Of a DNA stretch of 64,000 bases, positions 31,999-45,636 are shown piece after piece. The DNA lies in assembly GCA_038093975.1 (NCBI GenBank), contig JBBPTG010000092.1:1-64000 (forward strand), in the 5' to 3' direction. How positions within the stretch are numbered: the stretch's first letter is position 1; the number at the start of each line of letters is the position of its first letter. Origin of the DNA: Chalciporus piperatus (lineage: Eukaryota; Basidiomycota; Agaricomycetes; Boletales; Boletaceae). Below the pieces are notes generated by a model. The model searched no databases and was not told the origin of the DNA. It saw nothing but the letters and a program-made list of their open reading frames with translations. Both the position numbers and the translations under genes were made by a program.

Positions 31999-33549
31999 AT
32001 GGCATCTCAGCCCGTAGATTTCTCTGCACCACCACCAAAACTCGTCCTCGACCAGTTCATCGCAAAGGCACTATCATCCACCCCTGCAGAACTACATCCA
32101 TTCTTCGAAGCGTTCAACGATCTCTACACACGAAAGTAGGGAAACCACGCTCATTGAGCCAAACACAACTCACGCTACCTCACAGGCTATGGCATCAGCT
32201 TACCCTCAAACTCGAAGAGTTCTTCGATCATCCACGGTCGAAGCAATTCCGCGTGACCGTCTTCCAGCAGTTCGTGAGGGATTTCGAGTCCAAAATGAAC
32301 CAGCTGAAGTTGGTGGAGCTGGGAACAAGCGTGTCAAAGGAACTGACTAGTGCGTCTCACTTCTCGCCCGTGCCTTCTATCAGAATTCATTTCGTGGCGA
32401 AGATCCACAAGCACAGCTTGGATTCCTCAGCGCCCTGCTTTCTCGAATCGATGCCGAAAAGTCAAAGGAGGCATATGTCCTGTTACTGGCAAACATTGCA
32501 CACGCCAAACTTGTATATGGTGATCTGGAGGGGACGAAGAAGGATATGGACACAGCTTGGAAGACACTCGATCAACTCGAGGATGTGGACAATGCCGTAA
32601 ATGCATCATATTATCGTGTCGCTGCGGACTACTACAAGGTGATGATTCGACGAGAAGATTCCAGTGAATGATGTGACTGACGCGGTCAGGGGCTTAGGCC
32701 AAAGCAGAATATGGGCCGTTTTACAAGCATTCTTTGCTGTATCTGGCATGTGTTGATGTTGCAACGGACCTCACGCCAGAGGAACGCTTGCTGCGCGCGC
32801 ACGACCTCGGTATCTCGGCATTTCTCGGCGAGAGTATCTACAACTTCGGTGAACTGGTACGTTGTTCCGGATTTGAAAACGACTGCGTTTATAAGCTGGA
32901 AGCGAGGCTGACGATGCTGACGTTGTGTTATCGGTACCAGTTGATGCATCCGATACTGGACGCGCTGGACAACACGCAGTATGATTGGATCAAGAAGCTC
33001 TTGTTCACATTCAACGAAGGAAACATTGGCAAATTCGAAGCGTTGGCGCCACTGTTTCCGCAGGAGGTGCGTGATGGGTGCGGAGAGCCGCGCCGAAAAG
33101 GGAGAATCTGACGTGCAAGATGAGCAGCCGATTCTAGAACAAAACTATCCATTCCTTCGACAGAAGATATGTCTCATGGCACTGATAGAGTCGGTGTTCA
33201 AGCGGAGCGCGAATGACCGAACGATGACGTTCCAGACGATCGCGGAGGAGACGCGACTTGCGCTGGACGAGGTTGAACATCTGATTATGAAGGCACTCAG
33301 GTGAGTATGAATGGAGAAGAAGGGGGAGAGCGTGTTACTGATTATCAATATGATTGTGACGCGTGCAGCCTCAAGTTGATTCGGGGTACGCTGGACCAGG
33401 TTGATGAAAAAGCACATATAACGTGGGTGCAACCGCGTGTGCTGTCACGGGGACAGATTGGGGATTTGGCTACACGGCTTGGGGTGTGGATGGAACGGCT
33501 TGGACGTGTGGAGGAGCGGATAGCGCCCGAGGTGTCGGCGACGGCGTAG
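31999..33549 (+). CDS. RPN9: 26S proteasome regulatory subunit RPN9 (PSMD13)
   Basis: RPN9 is a PCI-domain subunit of the proteasome lid. Seven exons (31999-32135, 32186-32349, 32403-32638, 32698-32856, 32941-33066, 33128-33300, 33369-33549) sum to exactly 392 codons (391 residues), the usual length for the family. Diagnostic stretches include LYTRKLWHQLTLKLEEFF near the N-terminus, YGPFYKHSLLYLACVD in the middle, and the PCI region with NYPFLRQKICLMALIE, MTFQTIAEET and VEHLIMKALSLKLIRG. The protein ends near WMERLGRVEERI. The start is the Met after the cluster of upstream stops. Confidence 0.95.
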
Positions 33550-33935
33550 ATTGAGAACATGTGTTGGTACAATGGGAGAGTCTGGCGATCGATTTCGAGT
33601 TTGTATTCCTGGAAGAGTGATGATTTGTGAATGCGCGGATCAGATATGAATTCGATACGGGACGTGCTGTCAAACACGCGTGTTTCTGATGGAGGTATAT
33701 CTGAGCCGGGGGAGCGGGGAGTGGCAGTGAACTGCCGCGTGTAATTGCTGGCCGCCAGATGGCCTCAGTTGGCGGGCCTCGTTGCAAGTGAACGAGTTTG
33801 GAGATCTCCAAAAAAACATAACGAATCTCGAACGAGTCCGAGTCCTGTTGGACACTTGTTGGACCCATCTGCGTGCTGGAATTCATATCCGATCCTCTCA
33901 AATATTAACCATCCTCCTCCTTGTTCTCCTCTGCA

Positions 33936-36605
33936 ATGTCAGAGTCCTCCTCACACTCAAACTCGTCCCCGCTAAAGCAACGGCGCGTCTCTCTCGCACT
34001 CCCCTCATCTCCCCGCCTCGTCCCTGCTTGGAGCTTCCGTGACGATACCGGTATCGCCTCGCACGTCCCCGAGACAACCTCTCCAATGCCGGAACGCAAA
34101 GGAAAGATTCGACGCATCACGCTCGACTCGCCATCACCAGACAGGCACGACGGGTTCGTCATTCAGCAGAAGAAACAGCGCAAGAAATGGACAGAAGAAG
34201 AAACCCAGATGCTCGTCGAAGGTTGCAACGCCGTACGTCCACTCTCGCTCTCACCTTCCCCGCACTTGTAGTAGACTCACACTTTTGTGCCAGTGGGGAG
34301 TTGGCAACTGGAAATCCATCCTCAAGGATCCAAAGCTAAAGTTCGACAATCGCTCGCCTGTGGACCTCAAGGACCGGTGCGTCGTCTCTGTCTGTTTCGG
34401 TCTCTCGCTCATACTCATCACGGCGTGCCACTCCTTATTGTTAGCTTTCGCACATACTTTCCCGACGCGTACAAGGAGCACTATCCAAACGCAAAGACAC
34501 ACCTCTCCAACAAAGTGCGCTCCACCCTCCCAGACGGACGCTCCATCTTTGAAAAGACGCGCAGCAAGAAGCGCCGCCCCTTTACCGAAGAGGAGGACCG
34601 TGCTCTCAAAGCTGGCTACGAGAGGCATGGTACCGTATGGGCCACCATCGTAAAGGACCCCGTCTTCCAAGAGCAGAACCGTCGCTCCACCGACCTCCGT
34701 GACCGTTTCCGCAACGCTTTCCCAGAGCTCTATCAGGCTGCGGGATACAAGCCGCGTAACGCTCCGAAGAAGAAGAGAGATGGCGGTGTTCATCTTCCAA
34801 TCCGCGCAGCAACAGACGATCAACTTCCTTCCACCACCACCAGCCAAATCGGTCCAACACGTCAGAAGCGAGCTTCTAGAATCCTGAGAGGCGGTACCAA
34901 GAGCGTCCCAGAGAGCGCTTCTTGTTCGGAGGACGAGGATAGCTCAGCGGGAGAAGAGGAGCATACCAGCCGGCTCTTCAGATGTCCTCCCATCACCACG
35001 GACACAAGTCAATTCGACGAGACCCCTTCTTCGGCAGAGCCGTTCTCCGAAATGGAGATGGAGACAATCGACCCTTTATCAGAGCCCCTCTCGATCCCTG
35101 ATTTCATGCCGAGTGCTTCGCATTCCCTCTCCGAGCTGACGGACTCGTCACAGTCTCAGGGGACGTGGTCCAGTATTGAGACGCCAATTCATTCTACTAG
35201 CGGTTGGTCGACCAACACGGGGTCTCCGACGTCGTCTCACATATCCTCTGATTATCCTTTCAATCAATCACCCTTTATGCGTCGCATGCCCACCATCGGC
35301 AAATCCGCTTGGGGCGCGCAGGACTGGTTTTCAGCCAATCCCCGTCTGGACACGTCCGCATTTTCTAGCAGCGGCTCCTCTTTTGCCGACGGCCTCTCGC
35401 CAGCACCATCATCCCCCTTTTCCTTTCATCACCTCAATCATGGCGTCATGGATCGATATGATTTATTTCCTTCAACGTTTCCTCACGACTTTGCCTCTGA
35501 AGCTGGCGTTGGGGATACCCACTCCACCTTCTCAGACCCCGAGATGTTCCCCACCAGCACCTTTAGGGGGTTCACGCATCATTCCGACTACGCCGGTGAC
35601 CTTATATTTGGCGCACGCTCCCATCAGCCGCAGCAGTCGTATTACGGTCCTGGGTTTGGCTTCGGAACACCTGGTCTCGGATTGTCGGGCATGCAGCACC
35701 CCTCTGGCATGCACGCCATGCAAATGCACACGCCCGCACTCCCTGGTATTGACGAAATCGAGCTGGCGTCGATTACGCTCAATGACCATAATGAAATCCC
35801 CCCCGCATCCGCCTCCACCACGAGCGAAGTTGACATTCAGGAAGACGATGCGGAGACGTCTCTAAACATCGCGTCCACCCTCGAACTGTTCACGATCGCT
35901 CCCCACACCATGGAGGATATGGTTGATCTGACTCATTCGACGCCGCCTGCGACGCCACTCACGACGTCTCGCTCCATGCGCCCTCATTCGCATGTTCATT
36001 CATCTACGTCGCATGGTAGATCGATATCTGTACCACCATCTGAGTCGCGGTCTACCATGGCACGTTCGACACAGGTTCATGCGCATTCGCAGCCCGTGAT
36101 TTCAACCACGCGCTCCTTGCCGTTCTTTGAAGCGCTTCCAGCGCACACCTCAGGGTCTGCCCCTCTGCATCCTGCGCCGGACGTCCCTCAGTCGGGCGCC
36201 GATCTGTGGAAGCCATCGAATCCGAATGACTTTCACAATCTGCCCTTCCTCGACTTGCATTATTATAGTGGCAGCCATTCGGCGGATGGTCACCACGACT
36301 CGAGTGCGGTGGTGACGGACACGTCGAGGCAGGGCCAGGCGCTTGATTTGGCGCGCTCGAGCACGTCTCTGAGGTCTGCGCCAACCATCGCTCCGTACTC
36401 GACGCTTTCCCAGGCGTTCCAGACATCGCAAGCGTTGTTCGTGGAGACAGGTCAGGGAGTGGGTGCAAGTACAGGTACAGGTGCGCGCCAGCCGCACACC
36501 ACCCACCACCGTGGAACGAGTTTCGTCTCTCCCCAAGACCTTCAACTGCGCAAAGTCAATGATAACAAGCGCAAGCGGGCAAGCTGGGACGGAGGTGCCT
36601 TTTAA
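33936..36605 (+). CDS. TAY1: Tay1/Teb1-type protein with two telobox Myb domains
   Basis: Exons 33936-34232, 34294-34376 and 34445-36605 give 846 residues. Two tandem Myb/SANT domains occupy about residues 83-220. The first is KKWTEEETQMLVEG through WGVGNWKSIL and ends VDLKDRFRTYFP. The second is RPFTEEEDRALKAG through VWATIVKDP and ends TDLRDRFRNAFP. The (V/T)DL(K/R)DRFR ends are the telobox signature of proteins that bind TTAGGG-like duplex DNA. Two such Mybs at the N-terminus match Tay1 of Yarrowia and Ustilago and Teb1 of fission yeast, which bind double-stranded telomeric repeats or related promoter sites. The C-terminal 600 residues are low-complexity Ser/Thr/Pro/His-rich, as in transcription factors. 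Confidence 0.82.
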
Positions 36606-38583
36606 TGCATCCTCTTTATTTCCCCCGTCAACATCCTCTCATCCTCTCTTTTTCTCCTCGCATAACTTGTCACCCATCCCGCGGACCCGGAATCTCTCTC
36701 TCTTTATCCCTCAATACTCGATTTGTCTCTCGCGCAATTTTCGTCCCGTTTCAATGTTCCATGTTCTCGTTTCGCTTTCCTCACCACACTGCATATTCTC
36801 TTTCTTTTTTCTTTTCTTCTTTTTTACTTGCATCTCACGTCCCCCCATCGTATCGCCTATATCAGTTTTTGGCGCTCCACGCTCACGCATCGACGCACAC
36901 CATCACTACGTTACGCCCCCACCACACATACACATACACCTTCACCACTCCGCGTCGCCCCCCCACGTTCTCGGTATGAAATTATGCATTATAATCCACG
37001 ACACAGTACACGTAGTACGTACGCACATCGGCTAGTCTCGCTCGCTGTAGCGAGTATTTTTCTTTTTCGTTTGATTTTTTTTTACCCAGTTCGATTTTAT
37101 AACTATAACGTAGCATTTGCATTAGGCAGAGGTTCCCGACCTTGATGGTCAGGTCCCTCGTCATGGTATTAAAGATTTAATCGCACGCGTGTACATGCGC
37201 GTGTTGTCCCCCCCTGTCGGGCGAGTCCCGGGTTTGAAATATCATTTCAAAGATCGAGCGTTGGGTTACAAGTTGAAGGAATCCATACTTTTTTTTGTCT
37301 CGGTGATATTATGGTCAAGTTGCAGATGGGATGATTCGATGACGCGTTGCCCCCCTGTTCGCGATGTGTCGAATGTGATTCCAGTCAGTGAAATCGATGA
37401 ACTCATTACGCAACGGCAACGGCACAGTCACATCTCGCAGGTCGGGATCTGCCCAGTGATCGGTGAAACGACTGGTTCACTCGACTGCATCAGCAGCCAT
37501 GGAATGAGAGTGATTCGCCACCACCAGCGCCCATAAGTACGATTCTGCTATAGCTATCGAGGTGACGGTGACCAAGCGTCGGTGTCAGTGCCAATGCAAA
37601 TGCAAATGATAGATATCCTGATTCCTTCTTGGAAAAAAGTGTGTTGTCAGTGGCACTGTGTAGGATGCCGTCACATCGATGCATCGATGCATACACGAGT
37701 TGAGATGGAATGCCATACCAATCATGATGCATTGATGTCCGAAGTGTCATTCGCCCAAACCGCTAACCTCTCGTCCCAGACATTCAGAACCAAAAAAAAA
37801 CGCACCAAGAGGAGATCAGGGGAAGACGAGTCCAATCAGGACTCTGCAGGACTCAAGGACTCTGGCAGATCCGAGTCCAACTTACATGTCTGAATCACGG
37901 AGATCTCTCAAGCATGATGATGCGGCACCGGGCATGCGTCAGCCTGAGGCTACGTCAGGTTCAACTTGGATCCGAAACATCGAACAGCACCAACGTTTTT
38001 CTCGGGTCCGCTGCGTTGGGCTCTCCGACTTGAACCTGATAAGTCTGTCACTGGCATCGCTGTGACTCGGACGCTGTGCCCAGTTTTTTTGCGGTTGTCA
38101 CTTTGATGGGTCGTCAGGGTGCGACTGAGGTGAGGCATTACACGCGGCGACTGAGCGCGGAGAGGTTGCTGGATGTTATCATCGAGATAACCTTTGAGTT
38201 CAATTTTCTACTCGACGGAGGTATATTGTCTTACCCCTCGATCGTCGTGTCCAACGCCTGGCTGCCAATCGAAAACAACCGAGGTGGTCGTGTTAATGTG
38301 ACGCGGTGGCGGTTCCGACGGGTTCAAGCTGGTTTGATCAAGTCGTTCTGAAGAATTCTGCATGTGTAAATTACCACGCTGCCTACTCGTTTATCAGTGA
38401 TATCACGCGCCATCATCTTGGCTCAAACCTTCTCCTGTCAAGTTTGTCGGCATGTCCCCTGCAATAACCTGGCACGAAGTTTCAACAATTCGTTATCCCC
38501 AGTGCGTCCGTTGCTCGCAATACCATACAAGAAAAACATGCAACATATGCAAAACCAACCAGTCTTCTATATAGGTCAATAGT
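36606..38583. other. 2 kb intergenic region between convergent genes
   Basis: The 3' ends of the Tay1-like gene (plus) and the SNF2-RING gene (minus) face each other. The first 500 bp are pyrimidine-rich (Ser/Phe-like shadows only), typical of 3' UTR. The frame at 38076-38351 has no recognisable motif. No RNA gene was identified. Confidence 0.4.
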
Positions 38584-41500
38584 CTACCTCTGCAAAGCAG
38601 GCAGCCTCGAAGGTCCTGCTTCGGCATTGGCGTGCAGCCGTCTTACTGGCTGACGAGCGTGACCAGGCTGAGAGTTCATCGACGATTCCTGTTTGGCGTC
38701 TGGCGGCAAGAGGAACTCGATGTCTTCGAACATGTGCGGGAACAGGATGGCCAGCATATCGTTCACCCTTCGACCCAACGGACGTTAGTCACAAAAGACG
38801 GAGTGAAGTGACAATCGCGTACTTGAAAATGAAGTCTCCTTTTTGCGCCGACTGACCTTTCTTCTTTCCTTTAGTTGGCGAGTCGACCAATTTCTTCTGC
38901 GAATCCATTGCGAAAGATGTGACGTTGAGCGATCCACCAGAGTTGTCCTGGGTGTACAGGGATAGGCCTTGTTTTGCAGCCAGGTCAAGAATATTCTTCT
39001 CCACGGTTTCTGTACATCGGGGTCATTCCTTCCCTGTTATGGCGCATAACGCACAAAACATACCTTCGGTGTAGTAGCAAAAGACTGTTTCCGCTCCTGG
39101 TGAGAACAATAATCTCAAGTTGGAAGGAATCGCGTACCTTCGGTTGGCCGAGTTTGACCCATGCGATCAATACGTGCAATAGCTACCTCCAATGAGTTGA
39201 CTGACCGAGGCTAGAGAGATCTAAACCCACCTTGCACTTCGAAACCATGATTTACGACACTCTCTACGAGGAAAACTCGGGAAGCACAAGTGACATTGAG
39301 CCCAGCATTGTCGCGTTCTCTGTGAAACGTTAAGAGGGAAAAGACGTGTCATATCATGATCGACGCACCCATGCAAGAGTAGAACCTGGAGAAGTGGGTC
39401 AATGCGGAACCTCTTTGCTCCACTGAGCTTTCCTTTCCCTTGGCTGTGGTCCACTCGCAGGCACGGTATACCTGAACGACAGAATATTTCAGCTACGCAA
39501 AAATATCTTCACACCGCTTGAACTCACGGTTCGCGCGAAGGGCATGTTCGATAACTCCAGAACAATCTCAGCAACACGGCATCTCAAGCTACAGGAGACA
39601 ATATGAACTCACTGGCCAACGAATCAGCCCATGCAGAGAAGACGATGCTCTTAGCGCCTGGATCTGCGAGCTGGATGTGCAAGAGATGTCGAACGAGGGT
39701 CTGGATCTTGCTGCCATAACTTCCATTCGATTCCATCGTTTGGATGTCGGCGTATAGGGGAGGATCTTGGCAAATGTCAGCATGTGCTCGCTCGTCTGGG
39801 CTGTCGAACTCACGTATCATGTTGTACTGTATTTCTCGGCGAGAGACGGGCACTGGTTCTCCGTTCGTCATCGTGGGCCTTGGGGGAGGGGGTTGCTCAT
39901 CCTGGATCGCGAAGCGCTGAAGCTGATTGGGATCAATCGGAGACCTGGCAGCAACGTTCAAATGTCGACGAAGCTAATTGTGACTTGTACCTACCGGCAA
40001 ACGGGGCACGCTCTTCCTTGGCCACGAGCAATCCATAATTTTATGCATCCCTTTAGATGGACCCGCAGTTTGTCAACAAATATGAATGAAAACCTTCCTC
40101 GACATACCTCACAGAAGACATGGGCACTTTCAAGACGTCAGCGTGCGCTCAACGCAGAGACACTGTGTCTTACCATTGTGTGATGAACCCTCTCGTGAAC
40201 TCACATTGACACAGAATGCACACCGCATCCTCTTCGTCGGTGCCCGCTCCGCCCTCCCTTGCAATGTGATCCAAGTATCGTTGTCGCGCACGTCCAGCAT
40301 TAATCTTCGCTCCAAAGTCTTCATAGTCTTTACTGGTTGCTTCCATGGCAGCAGCAACAGAACCATCCCAGGCGACTTCCGCGACAGTATCGGAAATCTC
40401 TTGGAGATGCCGGAAGTAACTGGTCACGTATTAGTGAAGGGATCATCAAAGGAAACGCCGAATACAAACACAATACGATCATTGAAGGCCTTCCTCATCT
40501 GCGCGAGGTCCGCATCCAACTTGTCCACGAGCTCCACTATCACAAAAGCCGGTGAGCTCAGGAAAGCACAGAACGAGACATCACCTACTTTGGGCCGTTA
40601 CCAATTGTCGCAACGCCGTTGTTCCCGCTCTCGCAATGATCTTTTCTGGATCGGTATCCTTTGGAAGGCGCGCAGCAACAGCAGACAAGTCTACCAGCAC
40701 CGACTTCAACGCACGTCCGTCGACTTGTAACTCCTTGCGTTTCTCCAATAACTGCTTATGAAGCACCTCGTGCTCGGGCTGAACCTCGATATCTTCCGGA
40801 ACCTCCAACTCATCACCATCCTGATGCTGCGACCGCCCAGCCGCCAAGGCAGCCTTGGTTTTTCTCGTCTTTTTCTCTCTTCCCTCGTGCACTGCAAGGA
40901 GTGTCCGTTCCGCAACGATCGTCTCTCTGCGGTCCGCAAGGAGGGAAGCATACGCCTGGAGCCAGACTTCGGCTTCAACCTGTACATCCAACGTGCGGGA
41001 ATACTCTTCGCCGTCCGCTTGTTCGCCTCCAGGACTAAGTTTCTGAGAGAGTAATTCGACGATCTTCGAACGCCACTCCCACAGAAGGGCCGATTGCTCA
41101 TTGAGCACATCTTCGATCAGTTCATTTGCCTCGTCAAACTAGGGGAATTTGTCAGTCTGACGCAATGTGGGAGATGTGGGTAGTGGGACTTACCAGATGA
41201 GTCGATCGGATACCGCCACCGGACAGGAAGGGTAATTCGATCTGCAGTGCCTGTTCCGTCACTTGCTTCTCCGTAGCGTCGACGCTCAGCCTCCGCATCG
41301 CCCTGCTCGCCGTTTCTTCGGTAGCTAACGAATCGCAAAACTTCAGATCCAATCTCTGCCACAAATGACAGACTCACACTTCAGCAGGTCCTTCCGTAAA
41401 CTCTCCGCGTCCCCGTATGCCGCATCTTCTTTCTCGGAGTAGGAAGATCCGAGCACATGATAAACATCTCCCTGCAAAAACTTGACCCGGTGAAGGACCA

Positions 41501-44500
41501 TGAGACACTCTCGCAGACGAGCTAGCAACGCGATTCGCTTGCCCCTATGCTCGTCACCAGCAGGCGTCTTGGGTAATCCTCGATCTTCGATATCCTCATC
41601 TTCATCCGAGTCGATATCGAGATGCATGGCATCGCCATCCACTTCTTTGCCTTTTCCCTTATCAAGGCCCGCCTCTGTGTGCGCATCGTTCGGAACATTG
41701 ATCTTCCTCGAGTCACGCAGAGCCTGTGCTTCCTTCTTGAGAGCATCGCCTTTTGCATTGTGTTGCGCTATGGAAGCTTTAACCTCGTCAATCAGCTGGT
41801 TCTCTTCCGTTTCTGCGGCGAGGAGGCGTTCTGAAGCTCGCTGGTACCGATCGAGGTCGGCTGATTGGTGTTGCTGGAGTTGGGCGAGACGTGTGAGTGC
41901 CAAGACCTGAATGAATGGCTTGTGAGCGCGAGTTCAAACAACGCGAGTCCAAGTCACCTTCGCCCTGCGATCTTCCATCAAGTTTCTCCAGTTCTGGTCT
42001 CTCATTGCCTACAAAATCGATGTGATTGCAAAGACGGTCTCACTCTGCAACGACGTACCTCTAGAACATCTGCCATACTCTTCAGCGCACCGGGCTTGAA
42101 GAGTTTGTCCTGCCTTGGCTGTCCAACCTGTAATTACCAAATGCCGACCAGTGAGAAGAGTACAGGAAGCATGAGAGTAGAGACCCACCTGAGGATGTGT
42201 GCATATTCCCCGCAATCTTCTTAATACATTCCTCAACACACCCGCGTCGACCTCCCACCCTTCGTATCCTGCAACCCCACGTGCATCCAATCCAAGCTCG
42301 GCTAGGGATTCTTGAAAAGCTTGGTCGTACACCTGTGAGACCCCAAGCAGTGAACATCATATGCTAAGGCGTCTCCAAGTTCAGAGCTTACATGCCGTTC
42401 TACACGTCCAAGCTCGATGCCCACAAGATACCGTTGTTGGTGAGGAATCGTCAACTCATCCTTGACACATGACTTCAACGTTCTACGGGAGTCACTGTTT
42501 GGTCCACCCTCATTGAGAGGAAAACGAACCTGACAGAATACTTGTGGAAGAACGACACAAATCGATCTTTAAACCCGTGCTTCAACAATCGATTCCACAT
42601 CCGTGTAGGCGCCACGAGGTCATCGACACGCAAAAACCGAAGGACTCGGATAAGGTCTGATACTTGGGCACGCGCTGGAGTTCCAGAGACAGCGAAGGAA
42701 GAAAGGCGCGGGATGAGCGAGACCATTTCCCTAAAAGCGGGAGAGTTAGAGACATCCACATGCTTTCAATCGTAAAACGGAGAAGAGGTGAGAAATACGC
42801 ACTCGGATCTGCCTGTTCCCATCATCTGCACCTCGTCCATCATCACTCGATACCATTCGCACATCACCAGGGGACTCCTTGGCCTCTCTATATTCTTGTA
42901 CACGACATCTTGTCGACGGGGACGCTTGGGGGGTGCCCGTGCAACAGTGATATCCGTTCGAAGTGCATTATACGTCGTGATACAAACGTCGAATTGATTA
43001 ATAAAGTTTGGCCAATCGAGGATGGGATCATCTGGGTTCGGAGTCGTTTCGATGCCTTCGTCTGCCAAAGTTTTCGATTTGCCTTTGCCATTCTGCTTGC
43101 CGTTGGATTTTGACCGACGAATGACCGCAGACAGGCGTCGCTCTCTTTCTGCTTCGACATCAGCCTCTGTTATTGGCACACCAACCTTTGCCCAGCCATC
43201 GTATACGAAGACCCTGAGTTCGGGGGCATGCGCAGCGAGCTCATCAGCCCACTGAGCTGCTAGCGCGGGTGGAGTCACGATGAGGGTGGTCTATTCACGT
43301 GCCTGGGGGTTAGATACAGTGGCCGTTTTAAAGAGAAAGACATCACCTTGATTTCTTTAACGTGGAGCTGAGCTTCCGGATCCCACCGTTTATTGGAGGG
43401 GTTCCTTTCTGGAGCAGGATTGAGGAGCATCAAAGCAAGACACTCCATGGTTTTTCCAAGACCTACACGAGCGAACCAATCAGTCTTCTGGAACAATTCA
43501 AGAGGAAGACAGCAACGAACCAGGCTCTTCAGCGAGTATTCCCCCAAGTGCCGGATGGGTTTGGGGGAGGTTCGGACTAAGCGCGCTCGTGAGGCGATTA
43601 AGGAAGAAACTCTGACCCCCCATTTCTATCCTCTCCCAAAACGCGGGTAGTAGCTGATCCTGTGCGCTTGACGAGGATCCAACGTTGGAGTTCAAGGCCG
43701 CTGAATCAACGAGGGGTACTGCCGTTCCTTCTTGAGTGACCCGTTTGCCTTCGCGCTCTAGCATCCATGCGACAGTTCGTCTTTGGAAAGGTAGCAATGT
43801 CGCTTGAAGCCCATCCGGCTGCAACGACTCGTAGGTGACGCCTAATGGAAGAGGTGGTGCAGGACGCATAATACTGAGGAAGAAGGGAATAGTGACGTCG
43901 GCAGCCTCGTTTGTATTACCGCTGTAAATGGGATCGGTAAGAGGCGATAGGGAGAGGAAACTGATGAGGCGGAGTTGAAGACCTTTAAGTTCGTTGATCT
44001 TGCGTTGGGAGAGCGACTTGCCGAACGGGTAGTAGATCTCAGGTATTGCAAGCGAAAGGGAGAAGTGGGCACGGAGCTCGAAAGGAAGCTGGCATGTGGG
44101 CTCGTACGTGCCGGCCGGAAGGACATGCAGTTTGAGGTTGGCCTCCAGCTTGGCGCGACTGTGGGACTGGAGGATGGCACACGCAGTGATGAAGTCCTGA
44201 TGCCCACCAGTGGGCTGCATGTCATGCTGCGCGAGGGTTTCAGCCGTGATTCCATCTGGCCATGGGATGTCTGGAAGTAACAGCAACCACCTCTCGCTAA
44301 GCTCCCTGATCGTTTCTGGATCAAAATCACGGGGTCTTTCAAGCTCGGCTGAGAGAGCCAAGTAACCATCCTGGTAGCGCGCCATGTAGAATCTTCCCAC
44401 ATCTATAACTTGGGAAAGAGACGCGTCTCTGCTGCGCGCCTGCAGAAGGGAGACAAGTTGTTCTTCTTCCTTGAGCCAGCCCCACCTCCTTGCATACTTG

Positions 44501-45063
44501 TCGTTTACATAGTCTTCTGAGTCCTCCTCAAATACCTTGTTATACCGCAAGTTTAAATTTTGCTGGTAGACTGGAAGGAAGGTGGTATTCTCGGATTCGT
44601 CGACCTCGTCGATGGCTTTGGAGCACGAATCCCAATACGACGGATAAATCTGCCTGTATTGCGGGTCCACGTAGTTATCGTCGATATAGCCATCCTCTTC
44701 ATCTAATTCCGAACCCCAATCAAACTCTGGCTCGTCTTCGAGTCTCGCGCGTTTGGCAGGAACAGGGGGGGAGTCTGCACGTTTGCGCTTGCGAGTGGTA
44801 GGATCACTCGTGGAGGACTCGTCAGACTCTTCCACCTGAGGTTCGTCGCCTTCTTCCATGACACGTTCCTTGGGGGACAGCAGAGATATAAGGGTACGGA
44901 GATTGAGCGCAGGGCGAAAACAGAAGCCTAGCGGGACATTTCCTCTATAGCATTTGTTGCGGTTTTCTACGTAAGAGTAATCGCCCTTAGGCCAATAGTA
45001 GGAAGGTTTGCGCCGCAGAGACTCGACATGGTGGATGGTCTGGACAGCGTCTTGAGTGTCCAT
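38584..45063 (-). CDS. SHPRH/Irc20-like SNF2 helicase with RING E3 domain
   Basis: A large many-intron gene, roughly 1,700-1,800 residues. The acidic N-terminal region has a basic KRKRADSPPVP stretch that may be a nuclear signal. The SNF2 ATPase follows: AEEPGLGKTMECLALMLLNP (motif I, split by an intron), TLIVTPPALAAQWADEL, ITTYNALRTD, and VMMDEVQMMG (motif II as DEVQ). Motif III appears as FAVSGTPARAQVSDL. The insertion typical of SHPRH/Irc20 contains a C3HC4 RING: CILCQCEFTRGFITQ, then CAHVFCEGCI, then ACPVCR across three exons. The C-terminal lobe has GAKSIVFSAWADSL and IARIDRMGQT. This architecture marks DNA-dependent ATPases that are also ubiquitin ligases acting in DNA-damage tolerance or recombination. 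Exon borders were not all resolved. Confidence 0.88.
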
Positions 45064-45159
45064 GTGGTGGAGAGGGAACGAGGAGAAAAAGGAGTCTGGG
45101 AAGGAACGCGACCTCGCGACATTGCCATTTCCGTTATATGGATAATTACTAATTGGGAT

Positions 45160-45190
45160 TAATTACCCCTGTGAAAGTAATTACCCCTGT
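45160..45190. repeat. two copies of a 13-bp direct repeat
   Basis: taattacccctgt occurs at 45160-45172 and 45178-45190, about 100 bp upstream of the SNF2-RING start. It could be a paired factor site in that promoter; there is no further evidence. Confidence 0.45.
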
Positions 45191-45636
45191 CTATATCATA
45201 CTGACTCGTTCTCCCATCAAGGGTTGAAAATGATGAAATTTTCGCGTACGACTCTCGTGCTCAATGACCGGACTTGAGATCAATACGAAGCACCCACAAC
45301 CTGTCAAAAATGAGATGCGCGTGATGCTGGAATTCGTTCGGTATATTGATACATCATCATACATGCCAGAAATGCGGGTATCGTAAACAGGAATGGAATG
45401 GCGCGACTAAACTAGATGATGAAAAAATAAATGCTCGTGAAAGCGCTCCATGTAGTGAGGTGGGAATGCCATGCAAGTTGTCCGTGACGTGACGTGTCAT
45501 ATGTGAGCGATGAGCGAAACAAACTCGTGGATCTGGCATGATGATCATGGAAGAGGTCGTGAAAGAGTCGTGGCGAGGTCGTGGGATAGGGCTCCATGAG
45601 AAAGTGGTCCGAGAGAAACCCCAGGTGCGGACGACA

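Noticed and set aside
38076..38351. 91-residue plus-strand ORF as a gene
   Set aside because: No motif, no upstream signals and no spliced extension; it lies in the 3' intergenic region of two convergent genes.
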